Positions 26,105-35,460 of a stretch of DNA of 64,000 nt are shown piece by piece. Source of the stretch: Bryobacterales bacterium (GTDB taxonomy: Bacteria; Acidobacteriota; Terriglobia; Bryobacterales; Bryobacteraceae); contig PMSX01000187.1 of the NCBI GenBank assembly GCA_003167495.1, forward strand, positions 1 to 64,000. The letters are read 5' to 3'. The notes beneath the pieces are model-generated. The model saw only the letters and a list, made by a program, of their open reading frames with translations. It was not told the DNA's origin and did no database searches. The translations under genes and the position numbers were made by a program. Position 1 is the stretch's first letter. Each line of letters starts with the position of its first letter.

Positions 26105-27241
26105 ATGGCCAGCCAAGAAACCACCGCTCATGTTGCTGACATGATGCATCAGCCGGACCCTGCAACTCCGGCGCGCCTTCTTTCGCTCGACGCCTTTCGC
26201 GGCATCACCATGCTGCTCATGGTTTTGGTAAACAACGGCGGCGGCCCGCTATCGTATGCTCAGCTGAATCACTCGCAATGGAACGGCTGGACCCTGACCG
26301 ATACCGTTTTCCCATCGTTTGTTTGGATCGCCGGCGTTGCCATCACCCTTGCCTTGGGCCGCCGTCTGGCGGCGGGCGAAGAGCGCGGCGCGCTGCTCAA
26401 AATCATCTTTCGCCGCGCCGTTATCATTTACGTCCTCGGCTTGCTCGTTTACGCTTTCCCTCACTTCAGCCTCTCCCACCAGCGCCTGCTGGGTGTGCTC
26501 CAGCGGATCGCCATCTGCTACCTGGCTGCGTCTATTATTTATCTCTACACGGGCCTGCGCGGGCAAATCATCTGGATTGTTTCGCTCTTCGGCGTCTATT
26601 GGCTAATGATGGCCTTCATCGATGTACCCGGCTGGGGACCGGGCAATCTAAGCGTGGAAGGCAATTTCGCACACTACATTGACCGTATCGTACTCGGCAC
26701 GCACAACTACGCCAGCACGAAGACATGGGATCCGGAAGGCATCGTCAGCACATTGCCCGCCATTGGCTCAGCTCTGCTGGGTGTGATGGCTGGCCACGTT
26801 CTTCGCCTGCCCGTCCCCCTCTCTGTGCGGCGTCGCCATTTGTTGATCGCGGGATGTTTTCTGCTCGCTTTGGGTCTGGTTTGGAACCTCAAACTGCCTA
26901 TCAACAAGAAGCTCTGGACCGATTCCTTCGCCACCTTTATGGCGGGACTCGATTTCGCTGTCCTCGCAGCCTTCGTTTGGCTCGTCGATGAGAAAGGCGC
27001 AAGCAAATGGGTCAAGCCCTTCCTGATCGTTGGCATGAACGCCATTACTGTCTATCTCGCGTCGGAGTTCCTGGCGGAATTCCTCGATTCGACTGGGCTC
27101 CATGAAACGCTGTACAACCGCTTCTTCGCGCCGTTCGCGTCGCCCATGAACGCTTCCTTGCTGTGGGCGCTCAGCTTTACTTTTTTGATGTACCTATTGG
27201 CTTGGTTCCTGTATCGCCGCCGCTGGTTCCTGCGGATCTGA
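26105..27241 (+). CDS. HGSNAT-like membrane acyltransferase (DUF5009/DUF1624 type)
   Basis: A 378-residue polytopic protein with about ten membrane helices. The N-terminal RLLSLDAFRGITMLLMVLVNN motif and following TVFPSFVWIAGVAI are the hallmark of bacterial relatives of heparan-alpha-glucosaminide N-acetyltransferase. These are thought to transfer acyl groups across the membrane onto sugars. The final TM segments (LSFTFLMYLLAWFLYRRRW) end the protein. It follows the BNR protein by 38 bp and precedes msrB by 3 bp, so transcription as one unit is likely, perhaps for modification of a cell-envelope glycan. The substrate cannot be told from sequence. Confidence 0.85.
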   Translation: MASQETTAHVADMMHQPDPATPARLLSLDAFRGITMLLMVLVNNGGGPLSYAQLNHSQWNGWTLTDTVFPSFVWIAGVAITLALGRRLAAGEERGALLKIIFRRAVIIYVLGLLVYAFPHFSLSHQRLLGVLQRIAICYLAASIIYLYTGLRGQIIWIVSLFGVYWLMMAFIDVPGWGPGNLSVEGNFAHYIDRIVLGTHNYASTKTWDPEGIVSTLPAIGSALLGVMAGHVLRLPVPLSVRRRHLLIAGCFLLALGLVWNLKLPINKKLWTDSFATFMAGLDFAVLAAFVWLVDEKGASKWVKPFLIVGMNAITVYLASEFLAEFLDSTGLHETLYNRFFAPFASPMNASLLWALSFTFLMYLLAWFLYRRRWFLRI

Positions 27242-27244
27242 TTC

Positions 27245-27805
27245 ATGCGCTGGGCGCTTTTCATTGCCGCGATTACCCTCGTCGGCGCGGGGGCCCTTTT
27301 GTGGCTCGCGCATTCACCCGATCTACCACTGGCCTCCGAGTCAGGGACAGGCGCGGAAGTCAACCTGGTTCTCTTCTCCGATCAAGGCCAGCGCCTCCGG
27401 GCGAGTTCTGTACGAAAGATTGTGCGCACAGACGCGGATTGGCGTCGTCAACTGACCAGCGAGCAGTTCGCCGTGGCTCGCGCGAAATCGACAGAGTTTC
27501 CATTCCATAATCTCTATTGGGACCAGCATGCCGCCGGCATCTACCGCTGTGTCTGTTGCGGTAACGCCGTCTTTCGTTCGCAAGAAAAATTCGATTCAGA
27601 CACGGGCTGGCCGAGTTTCTGGGCTCCCATCGAGCCCGAGAACATTGCCGTCGCCAAAGATCTCAGTCTTGGCATGGAACGAATCGAAGTCCTTTGCCGC
27701 AAATGCGACGCGCACCTCGGCCATGTTTTCGATGACGGCCCGCCCCCAACCGGCAAGCGCTACTGCCTCAACTCAGCCGCACTACGCTTCATTCAAAGCA
27801 AATGA
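27245..27805 (+). CDS. msrB: Membrane-anchored peptide-methionine (R)-S-oxide reductase
   Basis: Reduces methionine-R-sulfoxide in proteins. An N-terminal membrane helix or signal anchor (about residues 3-22) indicates a periplasmic location, less usual for MsrB. The catalytic domain has zinc cysteines Cys102/Cys105 (CVCCG) and Cys151/Cys154 (CRKCDAHLGH), the signature DTGWPSFWAPI, and catalytic Cys174 in GKRYCLNSAALRF. Total length of 186 residues fits one domain plus anchor. No MsrA is adjacent. It is three bases behind the acyltransferase gene. Its 3' end overlaps by 13 bp a short ORF on the opposite strand. Confidence 0.92.
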   Translation: MRWALFIAAITLVGAGALLWLAHSPDLPLASESGTGAEVNLVLFSDQGQRLRASSVRKIVRTDADWRRQLTSEQFAVARAKSTEFPFHNLYWDQHAAGIYRCVCCGNAVFRSQEKFDSDTGWPSFWAPIEPENIAVAKDLSLGMERIEVLCRKCDAHLGHVFDDGPPPTGKRYCLNSAALRFIQSK

Positions 27806-28050
27806 GACGGCGTCGTCCGCAGGTTCCGCGTTTCGGTGGAATGCAGGAACTCATTCACTGTCTCAAGCGACCCAAAGAACCCTGCAAAACAGGCGCGCAG
27901 ATGCGCCGGCGACTCGCGTGACGGCGCAAAGTCGCGAGGCCGAAATTGGTCGGACATCGCGATCACCGCCGTGCCCATCGGCCGGTATTCATGCGTACCT
28001 TGCGCCCAGGCGACGCGTTCTTCCGAGTCGATCCAAACCGCAAACCCCAC
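27793..28050 (-). CDS. Short hypothetical protein downstream of the M28 peptidase
   Basis: An 85-codon ORF with GTG start and a good Shine-Dalgarno (AGGAG about six bases upstream). It is nine bases after the peptidase stop on the same strand. The product begins MGFAVWIDSEERVAWAQGTH and has no cysteine pair, signal peptide or recognised domain. The ribosome-binding site and operon position favour a real gene, but the frame could also be fortuitous: it overlaps the end of msrB. Function unknown. Confidence 0.5.
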   Translation of the reverse strand: MGFAVWIDSEERVAWAQGTHEYRPMGTAVIAMSDQFRPRDFAPSRESPAHLRACFAGFFGSLETVNEFLHSTETRNLRTTPSHLL

Positions 28051-28059
28051 ACACGTCTC

Positions 28060-29862
28060 CTACGGCCTTTTGGTCAACAGAACTTGCGCTTCCAGCGGCT
28101 TGTCATTACGCAATACTTTAACCGTTACCGTGTCTCCGGGCTTATGTGCCCGCAGTGCGTAGGTGAAATCGTACAGGTTGCCGATTGCCTTTCCGTCAAA
28201 CTCAACCAGCACATCGCCGGCTTTGAATCCAGCTTTGGCGGCGGGTGAGCCGTCGCGAACATCGGAGAAGCGCACACCTTTGACCTCCCCGCCAAAATCC
28301 GGAATGCTGCCAAAATACGGCCCGTAGCCGGAAGAAGAGGAACCGCCCGGCAGGTCTCCGTTGTGCGCGGTTGGCTGCAAGCGTACGAAAACCGGCCGCT
28401 CCGCCGCATCGGCCAACGTAACGGCAATCTCATCAACCTCGCCCAACAACTTCACCGCGTCGTCCGCGTTGATCTTGTCCCACGTATCGCTGGGCTTGTG
28501 ATAATCGCTGTGTAATCCCGAAAAGAAAAAAAGGGTGGGTACGCCCTTCACTAGAAAAGAGGTGTGGTCGCTCGATCCGTCCACGCCACTGCCTGTGAGA
28601 TCGTCATCCAGCCCGTAATCCTTCGCGGCTTTCTCTACAATCGGCTTAAAGGTCGATCCAGAATCGATTCCTCCGACATAAACCTTGTTGTTACGCAGGC
28701 GGCCAATCATGTCCATGTTGATCATCGCGCTGGCTTCTCCTAAAGGCTCAAGCGGGTGATTGGCGAAATAGGCCGAACCGAGAAGCCCCTCTTCTTCTCC
28801 CGCAAAGCACAGAAACAGGAAGCCGCGCTTATGTTTTCCGGAATGCCTGATCGCGCGCGCCAGTTCAATCACCCCAGCCGTGCCGGAAGCGTTGTCGTCC
28901 GCTCCGGGATGAACAGTACCCGCCAAAGAGGGCGCTAGCGAATGTTCAAACCCCAGTCCTAAATGATCATAATGAGCACCCAGAATTATGTATTGCTCAG
29001 TCTCGCCGGGCCAAAATCCGACCACGTTATGCACATGCCGTTTTTGTATGGTAACGTTGACGGTCATTCGCGCTGCATCATCGGCGGGTAAATCGAAGCT
29101 CCGTGGCTTCAAATCGGAATCGATGGCCTTGATCAAGCTCGCCATATCCCGTTGCGCCGTGGCCAGCAATTCGTCGGCCCACTTAACCGAAATCTGTATC
29201 ACCGGCATGCCGAAGTCTTCCGTCCCTATCGCGGGAGTAAAGGGATCCAATCGGTCGTCGTCGCCAGAGTGATTCGGCAAGTCGTTCACCAGCAGAATCG
29301 CCGCCGCGCCATGCAGTTTCGCGTTCGCCACCTTACTCGCCAGCTCTGAATGCAGCGTATAATTCTTGCCTGCGAACATACTTTTCTCATCCGCTTCCTG
29401 TGGCTCATGGCGCAACAACAGCACAACCTTCCCGCGCGCGTCAATCGTTTCGTAGTCGTCGTAATGGTATTCCGGCGCAGTGATGCCGTAACCGGCAAAC
29501 ACCACTGGACCCGTCGTCTCGCCGTTAGTGCTCAGGTTCAGCGGCGCAAAATCGCGTTTCTCCAGGAGATTCTGAATCCGTTGGTTAACCACGAGCGTGA
29601 GTTTGTTCCCAGTACCTAGAGCCGTATGCGCCGTGATATCGAACTCTTGCAGATAACTCCCATCCACCGGCTGCAGACCGGCTGAGCGGAACTGGCGCGC
29701 AATGTACGCAGCCGCTTTCTCCAACTCGGGCGAACCCGTGAGCCGCCCCTTGAGCTGCGGCGACGACAGATACTTAATGTGAGCCAGATACCTTTGCGGC
29801 TTGATATCGGTCGCTTCCATAGTGGAAGCGAGCAGCGAGAGACTCAATAGGAGTCGCCGCAT
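28060..29862 (-). CDS. Secreted M28 zinc aminopeptidase with PA and PDZ domains
   Basis: Exported exopeptidase of 600 residues. Signal peptide at residues 1-17; a protease-associated (PA) domain is inserted at about 110-230. The M28 core supplies the dinuclear zinc ligands: GAHYDHLG, GADDNASG, the catalytic-glutamate motif AGEEEG, NMDMIGR and HSDYHKPSDT. A C-terminal PDZ domain (about 510-600) has the GSPAAKAGFKAGDVLVEFDG loop. ATG 29862 is preferred over TTG 29874 because it overlaps the upstream stop as TGATG, which implies coupling with the PD40 propeller gene. Together they probably serve periplasmic or extracellular peptide breakdown. Confidence 0.92.
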   Translation of the reverse strand: MRRLLLSLSLLASTMEATDIKPQRYLAHIKYLSSPQLKGRLTGSPELEKAAAYIARQFRSAGLQPVDGSYLQEFDITAHTALGTGNKLTLVVNQRIQNLLEKRDFAPLNLSTNGETTGPVVFAGYGITAPEYHYDDYETIDARGKVVLLLRHEPQEADEKSMFAGKNYTLHSELASKVANAKLHGAAAILLVNDLPNHSGDDDRLDPFTPAIGTEDFGMPVIQISVKWADELLATAQRDMASLIKAIDSDLKPRSFDLPADDAARMTVNVTIQKRHVHNVVGFWPGETEQYIILGAHYDHLGLGFEHSLAPSLAGTVHPGADDNASGTAGVIELARAIRHSGKHKRGFLFLCFAGEEEGLLGSAYFANHPLEPLGEASAMINMDMIGRLRNNKVYVGGIDSGSTFKPIVEKAAKDYGLDDDLTGSGVDGSSDHTSFLVKGVPTLFFFSGLHSDYHKPSDTWDKINADDAVKLLGEVDEIAVTLADAAERPVFVRLQPTAHNGDLPGGSSSSGYGPYFGSIPDFGGEVKGVRFSDVRDGSPAAKAGFKAGDVLVEFDGKAIGNLYDFTYALRAHKPGDTVTVKVLRNDKPLEAQVLLTKRP

Positions 29863-30863
29863 CAGTGGCTCCAATCCGCGGTGAAGACGTTGAACTCATA
29901 ACGCGCAGGTGCCTTCCAATCCGATACAAACACCAGTTTGCCGCCATCGGGCGAAAACTCCGGAAACGACGTGAACCCGCCGTAATCAGTGACCTGCCGT
30001 AAGCCCGTCCCGTCCACATTTATCAGATACAGCTCAAACTTCCGGCCATCGCAATCGTGTTTGTTTGAAGAAAACAGAATCTGCTTGCCGTCGGGCGTAA
30101 AGGTGGGAGCAAATGACGCGCAGTTAAAGTTTGTCAGTTGCTTGACGTGCTTGCCGTGAGCGTCTGAGATAAACAGCTCCATTTTCATCGGGCTTGTCAG
30201 GTTGTCTTTGAGCAGTGCGGCATACTTCTGCTTCGCGGCTTCCATGTCCGGATGATTACCTCGCCAGACAATGTATTTGCCGTCGCGCGAAAAAACCGCG
30301 CCGCCGTCGTAGCCATAGGTTTCCGTGAGGCGCTTCTTGTTCGAACCGTCCAGCTTCATGGTCCACAAATCCAAATCGCCCGAGGCCATCGATGTGTACA
30401 AGATTGTCTTCGTCTTCCAATTCACCGTGGCTTCGGCATCGTAGCCATCAGCGTTTGTGAGCCGCTTCAAGTCTGAGCCGTCGTCCTTGGCGCTGAAGAT
30501 GTCGTAGCCGGCATAGACCGCCCAAACATAGCCTTTGCTGCGATCGGCAGCCGGCGGACATGCGTCTCCAGCTAAATGTGTCGAGGCATAGAGGATGTGT
30601 TGATTGTCGGGCAGAAAATAGCCGCACGTCGTTCGGCCCTTGCCGGTGGAAACCATGTGCTGATCAGACCCATCGGCGTTCATGACGAAAATCTGATCGC
30701 ACTTCAAATCGCCGCGGGTCGATTGAAAAATCAGCCGCTTGCTGTCCGGCGACCAGTACGCCTCCGCATTTTCACCGCCACTGGTCAACTGGCGGATATT
30801 GGATAAATCAGCTGCGCTCGCCAGCGCGGTCGCGGCAAGAATCAAGATAAGATTTTTGCCCAT
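29862..30863 (-). CDS. Periplasmic PD40/TolB-like beta-propeller protein
   Basis: A 333-residue protein with signal peptide (NLILILAATALASA). Repeated WD40-like PD40 motifs follow, such as AYWSPDSKRLIFQS, PTFTPDGKQILFSS and PEFSPDGGKLVFVS, giving about six blades. TolB-like propellers bind proteins or peptides; in pairs with peptidases they can serve as a substrate-binding or gating part. The start was moved to ATG 30863, since a longer reading frame from 30986 adds 41 residues lacking any signal sequence. It is directly upstream of, and coupled with, the M28 peptidase. It has more cysteines (CDQIF, TTCGY, NCASF, HDCDG) than usual for the family. Confidence 0.82.
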   Translation of the reverse strand: MGKNLILILAATALASAADLSNIRQLTSGGENAEAYWSPDSKRLIFQSTRGDLKCDQIFVMNADGSDQHMVSTGKGRTTCGYFLPDNQHILYASTHLAGDACPPAADRSKGYVWAVYAGYDIFSAKDDGSDLKRLTNADGYDAEATVNWKTKTILYTSMASGDLDLWTMKLDGSNKKRLTETYGYDGGAVFSRDGKYIVWRGNHPDMEAAKQKYAALLKDNLTSPMKMELFISDAHGKHVKQLTNFNCASFAPTFTPDGKQILFSSNKHDCDGRKFELYLINVDGTGLRQVTDYGGFTSFPEFSPDGGKLVFVSDWKAPARYEFNVFTADWSH

Positions 30864-31061
30864 AAGTGACCAGAATACAGGACGTGTGTTAGTGCCCGCG
30901 ACTGAGAGGTCGCGCGGGAGGAGTTGGGCTTCGCGAAAACAAACGTAAAAGAGATTCATTGTTGACGGCAAGGGCGGCCAGATCACCGAGTTGGCTCGAT
31001 GATTCAGGCCGCCTGTTCAAGGATCACAGCTTCTTGGAAGGTTGCATTAGGCCCTGGGGTC

Positions 31062-32888
31062 CTAATTCTCTCCGGCAAGGGTCGGATCGACAATGGGTTT
31101 GCTGGTGCCCGTAGTTGCGCTGCTGCTGCTCGCACTTGAGCTGCCGGTGACCGCGGACACAACCGCATTCACGATGGCCGAAACCGCATTTGCCGCCGCA
31201 CCTCCGGAAGTTGTGGAAGTGCCCCAGGCGGCAGATGTGCCCCAGGCTGCCGAAGTACCCCAGGCGGCGGAGGTGCCCCAGGCCGCGGAAGAGGCCCAGT
31301 TAACCGACAGCGCCGAAGAAGTGGAGAGAACTACGTTGCTGGCGCCAAGAGCGGAGGTCCCCCAAACACTGGCCGGCGCGAAAGTTCCTGTTGTCCCGGC
31401 CTCGGCCCAAGTGGAAGCACTGTTGAACTGCAGGTACGGCTTGTTCGTGGAAGTGTTAAAAGCGGTGATGGGCGAAAGAGCCGATCCGGTGGCCGTGGCG
31501 CTGGACTGCAGGGCCGCAAGCAAATCGAGGTATCCTGCTCCTCGGCTCAGCGCGTCGTAGTAATCCACGTAGGAGATACCGGTGGTGGGATCAGTCGCAA
31601 CGGTTGAAGTTGGGAAAGTCTTGTAAGCGGTCTTCATCAACCGGGCTTTCACCTGATCGGGCGTGAGTTTAGGCTGAGCCTGTAACAGATCGGCGACCGC
31701 GCCGGTGACTGCGCCGGCCGCCATGCTGGTGCCGCTGAGCATCCAGTAGACGGTTGAGTCGGCGGTGGAACTGCCACGTGAGTTGTAATAGTTAGTCGTA
31801 ATCAAGTTCTCCGGTAGAGCGGCGGCTAGCGTCGATGTAGGACTGGCAAGTACTGAAACAACCAAATTGCCGGGAGCCACTAGGTCTGGTTTCGCCACCC
31901 AATCGATATAGCTCGGACCTTTGGAGCTGTAGCTGGCCAGCGAATCGTCCGTGCGGGTGTATGTGTCTAAGGTCTTCATGACGCCTACCGTAAGCACGTA
32001 AGGGTCATTGGCGGGCGCGTTGATGGTGCCATAGCCATAGTTGCCGTCGACATTAATGCGGCCATCGTTGCCAGCCGCCACAACCACGACGATACCTGCC
32101 TTCCAGGCTGCTTCGGCAGCTTGGCAGAGCGGATCGACGGTATAGCTCTCCGCGATCGGACGCCCGAGCGAAAGGTTGATCACGCGAATGTTGTAGATGC
32201 TCTTCAGCGAAATAGCAGCGTCGATCGCAGAGATCACAATGCTGTCGGACGACGCACCGTTCACATCGAGTACGCGCAAACTGACAATGTTTGCGTTCGG
32301 CGCCATACCTTGCAGCGAACGCGTACAAGAGTTGCAGTGCGAAGCCGTACCACCCCCCGCGATGATACCGGCGATGTGCGTTCCGTGGCCGTACAGATCT
32401 TGCCCGTTTCCGCCCGTGAAATCCTGGGCATAAACAATGCGACTGCCGAATTCACTACTTGGCTGCACGCCGCTGTCGATCACGGCAACGCCGATACCCG
32501 AGCCATTTACACCGAACAGTTGCGACGCCGTCTGGCCGCTAGTCGGGTTGGCGGTGTTCGTCGCTGCCGTTACGTAGTCGAGCTTCGGCGCGATCGGGTG
32601 ATCGACCGAGATGTGAACCACGCTGGCATCATTCGCCAGGTCGGCTACCGCCGACGCCGGCATGGAGTAAGAGCCACCAGGAACCGACTGGAAAGTTCCA
32701 AAATGAGTGCCTCCCCTGCCGATCACCTTTTGGTGATCGGCATCGGTTGGTGGATGATCATAGGTCACAATGACCGAGACATTGCCGGTAGCCCCAGCAC
32801 CCTGAAGCTCCGGTGCGATTTTGGACGATTGGCCGAGCATAACGGCCCCAGCAAAGAGAGACGAGATCAGAAATTTAGTGTTCCGCAT
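31062..32888 (-). CDS. Secreted subtilisin-like S8 serine protease with C-terminal WGTS repeats
   Basis: A 608-residue exported protease. Signal peptide (residues 1-20), an I9-like inhibitor propeptide (about 35-105), and a catalytic domain with Asp138 (VAVIDSGV), His168 (GHGTHIAGI) and Ser388 (LSGTSMAAG). The C-terminal tail holds four near-tandem WGTSAA units followed by a Ser/Thr/Ala-rich segment. I recall similar WGTS tails in subtilases of soil bacteria; their role is not known. ATG 32888, with AAGGG upstream, was taken as start because it begins the signal peptide; the longer reading frame starts 20 codons earlier. A perfect 10-bp-stem hairpin lies inside the propeptide coding sequence. 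Confidence 0.92.
   Translation of the reverse strand: MRNTKFLISSLFAGAVMLGQSSKIAPELQGAGATGNVSVIVTYDHPPTDADHQKVIGRGGTHFGTFQSVPGGSYSMPASAVADLANDASVVHISVDHPIAPKLDYVTAATNTANPTSGQTASQLFGVNGSGIGVAVIDSGVQPSSEFGSRIVYAQDFTGGNGQDLYGHGTHIAGIIAGGGTASHCNSCTRSLQGMAPNANIVSLRVLDVNGASSDSIVISAIDAAISLKSIYNIRVINLSLGRPIAESYTVDPLCQAAEAAWKAGIVVVVAAGNDGRINVDGNYGYGTINAPANDPYVLTVGVMKTLDTYTRTDDSLASYSSKGPSYIDWVAKPDLVAPGNLVVSVLASPTSTLAAALPENLITTNYYNSRGSSTADSTVYWMLSGTSMAAGAVTGAVADLLQAQPKLTPDQVKARLMKTAYKTFPTSTVATDPTTGISYVDYYDALSRGAGYLDLLAALQSSATATGSALSPITAFNTSTNKPYLQFNSASTWAEAGTTGTFAPASVWGTSALGASNVVLSTSSALSVNWASSAAWGTSAAWGTSAAWGTSAAWGTSTTSGGAAANAVSAIVNAVVSAVTGSSSASSSSATTGTSKPIVDPTLAGEN
32718..32741. repeat. Perfect hairpin inside the subtilase propeptide coding region
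   Basis: GCCGATCACC and GGTGATCGGC, separated by TTTT, form a perfect 10-bp stem. It is within codons about 50-57 of the protease. It may be chance, a conserved coding constraint or a transcript structure that slows translation of the propeptide. Confidence 0.7.
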
Positions 32889-33622
32889 AGTTAAACCCTT
32901 GTTGATTTGAAGATTGCCGCTTGTAGGCTGTGAACCGTTTAGCATCAAGTGTCTTATCGAGAGGTGGACCCAAGCTAATAGGTCGCATCAATGACTTAAC
33001 CGGTATTTGTGGTACGGCGATATGCTGGCGAACCTTATTGCAGTGACACACGCGACATAAGCTGCGAGGCCAGTGCCTTATTTAATACGGGACCAAACGA
33101 TACCCATGTGACTGCAATCACTGACAAATTGCGGCAGCCCTGGAAAAATGGAGGCAAAGTTTTTAGCCGCTCGTCGAAAGGCCCCGTTTGCGTGCTCGAC
33201 AACCCCCCGGACATGTTGCGCGCCTGGATCGTGAATCCGCAGCAATCGAAGCCTGGCTGCAAGACGCGCCGGTCGGTCGCTTGCCAGCTTGGCTTTGGTC
33301 TGGTTGGGGTTCATCGTCGTGGGCAGCACCAGTATCCGCACTATGCAAGGTTGGACGCTTGCCGAACGCGCCTTTTGTCCGACGCGCTCGGCATTCTTGA
33401 AGGAGACAAAAGAAATAGCCCGAGCTCGCTCAACGCTGGAGCGGCAGAACCTTTTTCCGCTAGACCTTTCCTGCTAACCTATTAGCTTAGGCAAATGCTC
33501 CCGGGTCGGATTCGTTCCCGAGTGGCTTTGGTGAAGGATCAGACCCACACCGTTAGCGTGCAGGTTTGTTACGCTGAAGCTCTGAGAAGCGGCTCCTACA
33601 CTTTTTCTATCGGTTAGTTTAA
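32889..33622. other. Gene-poor gap between subtilase and grpE
   Basis: About 730 bp with no gene I can support. Several short frames cross it on both strands (one plus-strand frame at 33289-33477 has a short hydrophobic stretch). None has a good ribosome-binding site, domain or neighbour logic. No CIRCE element, tRNA or IS end was seen. It presumably contains the promoters of the subtilase gene and of grpE-dnaJ. Confidence 0.5.
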
Positions 33623-34177
33623 ATGCAAGCAGACAATGATAACAATGCCGTCGCGGCCGAAGACGCTCAACATGAGCGCATCATCGATTCCGCTGAACAG
33701 GCTGGAACCCTAAGCAACTCCGGTTCGGATGCGGCTGAGCGCGAACGTTTGGCAAAGGAAAAAGCGGAATACCAAGATTTGCTGCAGCGGCGGCAGGCCG
33801 AATTCGAAAACTACCGGCGGCGCAGCGAGCGCGAACGCGGCGAGTTGCTCGAATTCGCAGCCATGGATACAGTGAAAGCCTTGTTGCCGGTGCTGGACGA
33901 CTTCGAGCGGGCGCTCAAGGCCGACTGCGAAGATAAAGAGTATTCTCGCGGCATGGAACTCATCTACCAGCGCCTTTACGAAGCGCTGAAGAAGCTGGGC
34001 CTGGAGCCGATTGCTTCCGATGTACCTGTTTTCAATCCCCATATACACCACGCTGTAGAGATGGTTGATACAAAAGACCATCCCGATGAGACAATTCTTG
34101 AGGAATACCAACGCGGTTATTATTTTAAGGGTCGGCTGCTTCGTCCCGCCATGGTGAAAGTGGCGGTGAATCGTTAG
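33623..34177 (+). CDS. grpE: Nucleotide exchange factor GrpE
   Basis: Cochaperone that releases ADP from DnaK in the cytoplasm. The 184-residue protein has an acidic variable N terminus, a long coiled coil with YQDLLQRRQAEFENYRRRSERE (about residues 55-78), the VKALLPVLDDFERAL segment, and the C-terminal beta domain with the signature region FNPHIHHAVEMV to GYYFKGRLLRPAMVKVA. Length and order are typical. dnaJ follows after 42 bp, so they form a heat-shock cochaperone pair; dnaK is not in the window. No CIRCE or recognisable heat-shock operator was found upstream. Confidence 0.97.
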   Translation: MQADNDNNAVAAEDAQHERIIDSAEQAGTLSNSGSDAAERERLAKEKAEYQDLLQRRQAEFENYRRRSERERGELLEFAAMDTVKALLPVLDDFERALKADCEDKEYSRGMELIYQRLYEALKKLGLEPIASDVPVFNPHIHHAVEMVDTKDHPDETILEEYQRGYYFKGRLLRPAMVKVAVNR

Positions 34178-34219
34178 CGGTCGTGGCTGCGTTTTTGACG
34201 AAGGGATCTATACAGTTAG

Positions 34220-35347
34220 ATGGGTGTCGCCAAACGCGATTATTATGAAGTGCTCAGCGTCTCGCGCGACTGCGATGAGCAGACGCTCAAGGTATCGTAT
34301 CGAAAATTAGCTCTGCAGTTTCATCCCGACCGAAACCCCGGCGACCGCGATGCGGAAGAACGATTTAAAGAAGCTGCCGAAGCTTACGCGATCCTCAGCG
34401 ATCCACAAAAACGCGCGAGCTACGATCGCTTTGGCCACCAGGGCGTAAACGGGCCCGCAGCGGGGGGCTTTGACGAAGCCACGTTTGCCGATTTTAACGA
34501 CATTCTGGGCGACCTGTTCGGGTTGGGCGATCTGTTCGGCCAGCGCGGTAGCAGCGGCCGCCGTTCCCGCGTAACGCGCGGCGAGGATATCCGCTACGAT
34601 CTGGAAGTCAGCTTTGAAGATTCGATGAAGGGTCTTTCCGCCGATTTGCTGATTCCGCGCATGGAGGCTTGCACCAAATGCCAGGGTTCGGGCGCCGATC
34701 CGAATGGCGGCCTGATTTCATGCACTACGTGCCATGGCCGCGGTGAAGTTCTTTACCAGCAAGGGTTCCTATCTATTCGAAAAACCTGCCCCAGTTGCAG
34801 CGGGCGAGGCAAGCTGATACGGCAAGTGTGTCCGCAGTGCAAAGCCGAGGGCTTCAACAAGATTGAGAAGCGACTCAAGGTGAACATTCCGGCAGGGGTG
34901 GACAACGGCACGCGGCTGCGGTTGGCGGGTGAAGGTAACCCCGGACCTCCCGGCGCACAGCCTGGCGACCTTTATGTCGTCCTCAAGGTGAACGAACACC
35001 ACATTTTTGAGCGGCGTGAAAACGACTTGCATTGTACCCTGCCGATCAATCTGGCGCAAGCTGTGTTGGGCGCGGAGATTGAAATCGAGACGTTTGATGG
35101 TACGCAGCAGATTCTGGTGCCCGAAGGCACGCAACCTGGCGCGCAATTCCGCATCCGCAACCTCGGCGTGCCCATTCTAAACAGCCGCACACGGGGCGAT
35201 TTGTTCGTTCACCTGGACGTGCAGATTCCTAAGAAGCTCACGCGGGAGCAGCGCAAATTGTTCGAACAACTCGCTACGCTGCTGCCCGTGGAAAACTCAC
35301 CCAGGGAAAAGAGCGTTTTCGAAAAAGTACGCGATTTTTTTGGTTGA
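34220..35347 (+). CDS. dnaJ: Chaperone protein DnaJ
   Basis: Hsp40 that delivers substrates to DnaK and stimulates its ATPase. Residues 1-70 are the J domain with HPD at 35-37. A Gly/Phe-rich segment follows (about 75-120). The cysteine-rich zinc domain (about 151-210) has CTKCQGSG, CTTCHGRG, CPSCSGRG and a deviating last repeat CPQCKAEG, where the final Gly-x-Gly is changed. The C-terminal substrate-binding domains end with a short dimerisation helix. The length of 375 residues is normal. It lies 42 bp after grpE. Confidence 0.97.
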   Translation: MGVAKRDYYEVLSVSRDCDEQTLKVSYRKLALQFHPDRNPGDRDAEERFKEAAEAYAILSDPQKRASYDRFGHQGVNGPAAGGFDEATFADFNDILGDLFGLGDLFGQRGSSGRRSRVTRGEDIRYDLEVSFEDSMKGLSADLLIPRMEACTKCQGSGADPNGGLISCTTCHGRGEVLYQQGFLSIRKTCPSCSGRGKLIRQVCPQCKAEGFNKIEKRLKVNIPAGVDNGTRLRLAGEGNPGPPGAQPGDLYVVLKVNEHHIFERRENDLHCTLPINLAQAVLGAEIEIETFDGTQQILVPEGTQPGAQFRIRNLGVPILNSRTRGDLFVHLDVQIPKKLTREQRKLFEQLATLLPVENSPREKSVFEKVRDFFG

Positions 35348-35460
35348 TGACTTAGCCCCTGCTGCGCGGCCTTCCCTCCACTCAGTTTTATCCTTAGAAC
35401 TAACTTCCGCAAACCCTGTCTGTAGTGGACTTAGCACCCAGCCGATATGCAGAGGTGAGT

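Noticed and set aside
31200-31300. Short tandem repeats that could suggest a CRISPR-like array.
   Set aside because: They are in-frame WGTSAA codons of the subtilase without spacers.
32121-32894. 257-codon frame opposite the subtilase gene.
   Set aside because: Antisense shadow; the subtilase frame holds the catalytic triad and signal peptide.
33009-33485. 158-codon plus-strand frame between the subtilase and grpE.
   Set aside because: No domain, poor composition, no ribosome-binding site, and overlapping frames of similar quality on both strands.
33480-33622. CIRCE-like heat-shock operator before grpE.
   Set aside because: Only five-base inverted arms were found; the TTAGCACTC consensus is absent.
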